DNA from: Mactromeris polynyma
Taxonomy: Eukaryota; Mollusca; Bivalvia; Venerida; Mactridae
DNA length: 64,000 nt
Assembly: GCA_032209605.1 (NCBI GenBank)
Contig: JASFXZ010000001.1
Location: 20,726,256 to 20,790,255 of the forward strand
Reading direction: 5' to 3'
Shown here: positions 58,765-64,000 of the stretch, one piece after another
Layout of the letters: every line of letters begins with the position of its first letter
Numbering within the stretch: position 1 is the stretch's first letter
Program-made: the position numbers and the translations under genes
The notes under the pieces: model-generated
Databases searched by the model: none
What the model was told of the DNA's origin: nothing
Seen by the model: the letters and a program-made list of their open reading frames with translations, nothing else

Positions 58765-58985
58765 TTCCTGTCTGTTGAATCTTTGTGTCTGTTGAATCTT
58801 TTTGTGTCTGTTGAATCTTCGTGTCTGTTGAATCCTTGTGTCTGTTGAATCTTTTCGGGTCTGTTGAATCCTTGTGTCTGTTGAATCTTCGTGTCTGTTG
58901 TGTCTTTGTGTCTGTTGAATCTTTGTGTCTGTTGAATCCTTATGTCTAATGAATCTTAGTCTGTTAAATCCTTGTGTCTGTTAAA
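58765..58985. repeat. 17-18-bp tandem repeat
   Basis: About 12 units of TGTCTGTTGAATCTTTG with C/T and length variants. Low coding potential. Confidence 0.9.
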
Positions 58986-59295
58986 AACCTTGGTCCTGAA
59001 AGGTAAGGTGTCCTTACTGTCTCAAGATCTGGGGGTTGGCTGTTCTATTATTTTGTAGTACGCGGGAAGAAGGAGAATTTTCTTGCATCTGTCCTAACTA
59101 TTGGATTCTCGTAGGTTTTATGTGATTTCTGTTTGATGTTCTTCTAGGTACTTCAAGTCTTTGATATTTCTCCATATTCACTAGGTTTTTGTCTATCTTA
59201 TTAAAGAGTGAGAGTATGATGTGTTTATTTATCATCATGTCACCCCTATTTAAAGGGCCAGTCATTTCTGTCACCATTTCTCTAAGCACATTTAC
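58986..59295 (-). pseudogene. LINE reverse-transcriptase C-terminal relic
   Basis: Minus-strand translation gives NKIDKNLVNMEKYQRLEVPR then RRTSNRNH, and after a frame change KFSFFPRTTK and WNSQPP. This is the C-terminal pattern of CR1/Jockey-type polymerases (YKIxxxLV ... RxTRxxH ... SFFPRTIxxWNxLP). Stops and a frameshift show it is dead. Confidence 0.65.
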
Positions 59296-59324
59296 TTCTC
59301 AATTCATATCCTTTAATGCCAGGA

Positions 59325-59468
59325 TTCACGCAGGTCGGCACGCGGTAACCATTATCTAACTAGCTGGCGGCTCACTTAGCGCCCATATCAGAACAGACCC
59401 CAACCAAGATTCGAATCTTCAACCTGTCGCTCCAAAAGCAGATGCCTTAACCACTTAGCCAGGGGAGA
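59325..59468 (-). mobile_element. tRNA-derived SINE head and short body
   Basis: On the minus strand CTGGCTAAGTGGTTAAGGCA (A box) and GAAGATTCGAATCTTGG (B box and T arm) are followed by GGGTCTGTTCTGATATGGGC. It abuts the LINE relic on the same strand. Confidence 0.6.
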
Positions 59469-61250
59469 CTTAAAAGACTCCAGCTTCAGACAGCTATTTT
59501 ACTGAATTATAAGTATTTTGACGATTTTATGTTGACTCATTCAAGAACTGAAATATCACCATTACACATGTAGATCGGGTGTCTCATTTTGTTGTAATCA
59601 TTGTAAACAATAACATGATTTTGAATAAATTCATTAGTGTGTGACATAAAATAATCTGTTTGTTTACAGCATTCTAGTAATAACAATTAATCTTTTGTCA
59701 GAAGTATTTAATTTGTGAAATAATCATAAAAAGATTGATTAAAAAACAACCATATCATTACAAAAGGTCTTCTTTTGGTCCCGTTGTATGTTTAGGGTGT
59801 AGGGCACTGACATTTCTGTGACCCCGGTAGACAGACACAGTTTATTTTCTTTTTAACTGTTCTCAGGAAAAAATATATGCTTGCGTGAAAGCCTTTGTGA
59901 TATATTTCCTTGTAAAACCTGGATTCAAACTCACTGCACCTAAAATAATTGATTTTCATCTTCGACTCCTGTAAGAAAATAGCATCATGGTTGCAATTTA
60001 GGAGGCAAATGATCACTTCCTCATCAGTCCCAATCAGCATTTTAGCTTTTCTGTTTTAAAATAAATGAAGTTTTTTTGTTGTTGCTTGTCTGTTCCTGCT
60101 TCTACATTGTTTTGCATTTTGTGTATCGCAGTTTCTGTGGAAGTTTATGTTGTCTTTACTATCAGACTTGAATGAAACCTTCAGTTGGGATTTAGGACTA
60201 CTGTTATACATATACAGTACAACAGTGTAACCCATAGGCAAGCATCACATGAAGCTCCCGGTGAAGGGGCCATAGCCCATGGACCTGTCGGTTCCCCACA
60301 TCCAAACTCCTATGGGCCATGAACCACCTGTAGGTCTCATCTAAACAAGGCATGACAGTAGTACATGCTCACCTTTCAGCCACTCTACAACGCCACTAAG
60401 GGTTCAGAAATCTTTGAAAATTTGTACGTGCCATCTCGGCATGCTGTACGATTACCCATGGGCTCTCAAGGTTTTGGCTCCTTACGGAGACCATAAACTG
60501 TCCTGTGACCAAGACATTACCTCTGCTGTAAATAATGGAATTTAACCATTATTTGAAGGTTAGCAAGTAATACATGGATTAATGAGAAAAGCAAGTATAG
60601 AATACTGAAAGTTGTCTCGTAAGGTCAATGGATTTAGACATTTTGACAGGACATTCAATATATGAGCATATTTAATCTAATTTTTAATCAAGTCGACCCA
60701 TGTTTATCCAGTTATCTTATATGCTTTTTTTGATTTGCTAACCAAAATAAAAACATTTTGTCTTGCTTTTGCAACCATGATAGATTTTGTGTTTGATGAA
60801 CAAACAAAAATAGATTAAAATCTAAGATGTTTATATATCGGCTTATCTGATAAGGCTTGCAGAAAAATTTGTATCATAATAATGTTTCTAGCTGTCAAAA
60901 GATTGTATAAACGCTGCTTATGCATGACACAATTCATTACCGTTAAATCCTGGTTGCGTACATCATTCATTAATTTGTTTGTTACTGATTTTACATTGGT
61001 TTGGCTCCTAATATAGGACAAGCAGATCCTTGGGAGTGAGGCCCACACCGCGCGCTCCCCGTAAAAATTCCCAAACCTTACATGTGTTTCAAGGTATCAA
61101 TACAAAAATGTACAGAGAACCTTTAATTATAAGATTTTCAAAAGAGTTTCTGATTTATTATAGCATTGTATTATTTAATGATGATGTTTTATACATATGT
61201 TATGTAATATTATCCCATTTGCCTTTGCAGACAATCTTGTCGAACGAATC
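59469..61250. other. Non-coding; possible decayed repeats
   Basis: GGATTCAAACTC near 59932 may be a B-box remnant. 60230-60420 is GC-richer and may be an old LINE fragment, but I cannot place it in a family. No exon in phase with the LRR gene was found. Confidence 0.35.
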
Positions 61251-61320
61251 AACCAATGACCTAAATGTTAGGCCCCCCCACCCCCCCCTAGCCCAAATCC
61301 TGGATCCGCCCCTGTGTAGA
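61251..61320. repeat. C-rich dispersed-repeat end
   Basis: A run of C broken by an A, then TAGCCCAAATCCTGGATCCG and CCCCTG, a phrase common in invertebrate dispersed repeats. A splice-acceptor-like TTTGCCTTTGCAG precedes it, but the frame runs into the repeat. Confidence 0.45.
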
Positions 61321-63004
61321 CCTGTTGTCTTGATAAATCACAATGGTTCAAACAATCATGGTACAGTCTGGCATTTCACCATTTCTCTTATACCGTATAT
61401 GTCTTTGATGTTTTTTGTGAATTGTTTCATTGAACGCTTGTTAAATAATGTGATTGACATGTACTAGGCTTTCAACAATCAATTATAAGATAATACAAAA
61501 GGCTCGTTTTCATTATTCAATAATCAATTGGCAGCAATTATACATATCGCTATGCACTAGAAACAATTTTTAAAAAGTTATACGTACCTCTTGCTACATG
61601 TTTGAAACCCTGCCTTTGCCACAGTAGTTGAAAAGATGCCGGTTGGCTGTTGTAAAGAGGTGGTCATTATTAAGGAGAAAATCAAACCTAACGTGTGATT
61701 TTTTAGTTATTTTTTCAGTTAAGTTAAAATTTGTAAAAATGTTGAATGCAAGTGGTCATATATCTTCCATTTTTTGGAGGCCAAATATGGGCCCATTCCG
61801 CTACCGGAATTGTATTTTTCCCTTTTCAAATTCTAATTTCCCCTCAGAGCCAAAGAAAAACAAAAACAGAAAAAATACTATAGTGAAATATGTTTTTCTG
61901 ACAGAATATTTAATACAATTTCATATTTTGTTTACCATTATATTCAACTGTCTGGAAAGCTGTCAAAGTGAGTACAGCCACTGTTGTGAAGAAATGATAA
62001 ATTTTTTGACACATATTCAGATCTTCATAATGTTCATATTATGCAGTATTACATTGTTACTGTGAGTGTGTTTTGGCAAGCATATATACAAGTGGCTGTT
62101 GTCAAGAGGTTACCACAATTTGTGAGAAGAAATGTACATAAAACTTGACTTAATTCTTATCTCACTGGGTTGAGATTAGGACTGTGAACAACTCTCCACC
62201 ATGCATCTCTATCCTCAGGGCTGACAGGCCTTTTTCTGTCCAATTTGGGAAAAATTTAAATGCTTCAACTCCAATTTCGGGAATTTTCATAGTTAAAAGA
62301 ACAGGCTTTTCTTATCTAATGTTTATATAAACAAGCATTCTATTCTACATTTCTTATATTAACTGTCAAAAAGACACACAAAATGTCCACAAACACATAT
62401 AACACAAGGGACAATAATGGCCAGAGTTGTCATTTGGCTTTAGAAATGCGTCAGATAGTCTGACATGTGAAAACTACAGAAAAAGGCCTGGCTGATCTTG
62501 CTGCCTCATTCTATATATATCATAAATTCGAAATCGGTTAAAAGAGAGAGGAAATATCTCGGATCCAACATAAAACTACGAAAGTTAAAATAATTTACGC
62601 ACAAGTAACTTTAATCGATATTATCGTTGATTTTTGTTATGTAGTTGGGCCTCTGATTATAGATAATTGGACAGCAATTAGCTAGCCTACATAATGTGTG
62701 ACATATATGTACTGTAATAGTGTGACCTTGTTACAAGCAAATCTGATACATCTGGGATACATATCAATATTAATATCAAATGTTCAATGTATTGAATGGC
62801 AATTTGTTAACACTATATTAACAATACAGGTAGTTTTATTAGTAGCTGTGAATTACTGTAGTATCGTTCATTGTAGTGCTGAGAATGATGAGAATCTGTT
62901 TGATTATTCATATAGCTATATATAGTCCATTGTTGGGGTTCCTATAATGGAGTCATACAAACTAAATATTGTATTATGTACTTAATAAAGTGAACTTTTG
63001 ACGT
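61321..63004. other. Non-coding, mostly featureless
   Basis: The only recognisable element is a dispersed-repeat fragment at about 62215-62265 (AGGCCTTTTTCTGTCC, AATTTGGGAAAAATTTAAAT), the inverted counterpart of 53330-53390. Confidence 0.4.
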
Positions 63005-63832
63005 GAGTCATTAACTGTGGAAATCCTACACAAACTGTTGGCATCATACTTGGACTATGGACATCTTACATAAACGATGGACATCACACATGAACTACTA
63101 ACCTTTTTCACAAACTGTGGGCATCACACTTCAAGTATGGATGTCATAGTAACTGTGGATAGTATACACAAACTATGGACATCACACATGAAGTGTGAAC
63201 ACAGTACACAAATAATGTACATCATACTCAAAGTATGGACAGTATGGACATTATACACAAACTATGGACATTATACACAAACTATGGACATTATACACAA
63301 ACTATTTGCATTATGTACAATCTATGGACATTATACACAAACTATGGACATTATACACAAACTATGGACATGATACACAAACTATGGACATTATACACAA
63401 ACTATGGACATTATACACAAACTATGGACATTATACACAGACTATGGACATGATACACAAACTATGGACATGATACACAAACTATGGACATGATACACAA
63501 ACTATGGACATGATACACTAACTATGGACATTATACACAAACTATAGACATGATACACAAACTATGGACATTATACACAGACTATGGACATTATACACAG
63601 ACTATGGACATTATACACAAACTATGGACATTATACACAGACTATGGACATGATACACAAACTATGGACATTATACACAAACTATGAACATTATACACAA
63701 ACTATGGACATGCTACACAGACTATGGACATTATACACAAACTATGGACATTATACACAAACTAGGACATTATACACAAACTATGGACATTATACACAAA
63801 CTATGGACATTATACACAGACTATGGACATAT
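63005..63832. repeat. 20-bp minisatellite, about 40 units
   Basis: The unit is CTATGGACATTATACACAAA. The left ~220 bp are degenerate (GGACATCACACATGAAC types). The core from ~63235 is homogeneous, with GATACAC and ACACAG variants. One 19-bp unit near 63764 shifts the register. Open frames reading MDIIHKLWTLYTNYGHYTQT arise because three units make 60 bp. Confidence 0.95.
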
Positions 63833-64000
63833 ATTAGAAAATATTTAGTAAATTTTATGAATCATATAGAGAGCATGTACTGTTACTAGGGGTTTGTTTC
63901 AGATAGAAGGTTTATAGAAAGGAAAGAAGTTCATTGGTATTACATATACTTGTACCTTGAACTTTTGCATGGAAAGGTATTAGAGTTGGGTTTTTGTGAT

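Noticed and set aside
59385..59465. Functional tRNA gene on the minus strand
   Set aside because: The anticodon stem is poorly paired and the sequence runs into a repeat body beside a LINE relic.
63077..63889. Frames reading MDIIHKLWTLYTNYGHYTQT repeats
   Set aside because: Three 20-bp units make 60 bp, so all frames repeat. This is satellite translation.

Overview
The window is animal nuclear DNA, AT-rich and intron-rich, with few genes and many repeats. It is most likely from a bivalve mollusc. That is inferred from three things: interspersed repeats built around phrases such as GGCCATAACTC and GCCCCCACT, tRNA-derived SINEs with mollusc-like bodies, and a small cluster of intronless class A GPCRs. 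Exon calls rest on splice sites and codon-phase agreement read by eye. No transcript evidence was available.

Layout. 1-12,700 is mostly repeats: a 10-bp-period palindromic repeat, SINEs, MITEs, and a 1.9-kb, 30-bp minisatellite at 5311-7197. It probably includes a long intron of the minus-strand gene whose SH3 exon (PI3K regulatory subunit p85-like) lies at 12708-13071. 13,080-22,260 has no confident exon; it holds foldback elements and bivalve repeats. 22,780-34,080 is an inverted segmental duplication carrying two intact intronless peptide-receptor-like GPCR genes (25468-26511 minus; 31004-32047 plus), traces of lost copies, and a family of shared flanking repeats. 35,900-37,560 is a 31-bp minisatellite.

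39,808-50,427 is the most informative gene region. Ten minus-strand exons join in perfect phase into a 272-residue protein that I do not recognise. Its 4.7-kb first intron contains a plus-strand, five-exon DUF6729-like gene (46583-49376). The same intron holds a second array of the 31-bp minisatellite in inverted orientation. The unrecognised gene is divergent from an LRR gene (LRRC61-like; ATG at 50870, further exons at 53453 and 56387) across a 442-bp intergenic segment. That segment contains a single monomer of the same 31-bp sequence. 57,000-64,000 has SINE and LINE relics, a 17-18-bp repeat, and a 20-bp minisatellite at the right end.

The main observations are: a minisatellite whose unit is a MITE terminus plus its insertion flank; one minisatellite family at three sites around one gene, including its probable divergent promoter; the nested-gene arrangement; a GPCR inverted duplication with a precise filled/empty site pair for a 76-bp foldback element; and several small TIR elements with clear target-site duplications. 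I found no evidence of a prokaryotic defence system, CRISPR array or operon.
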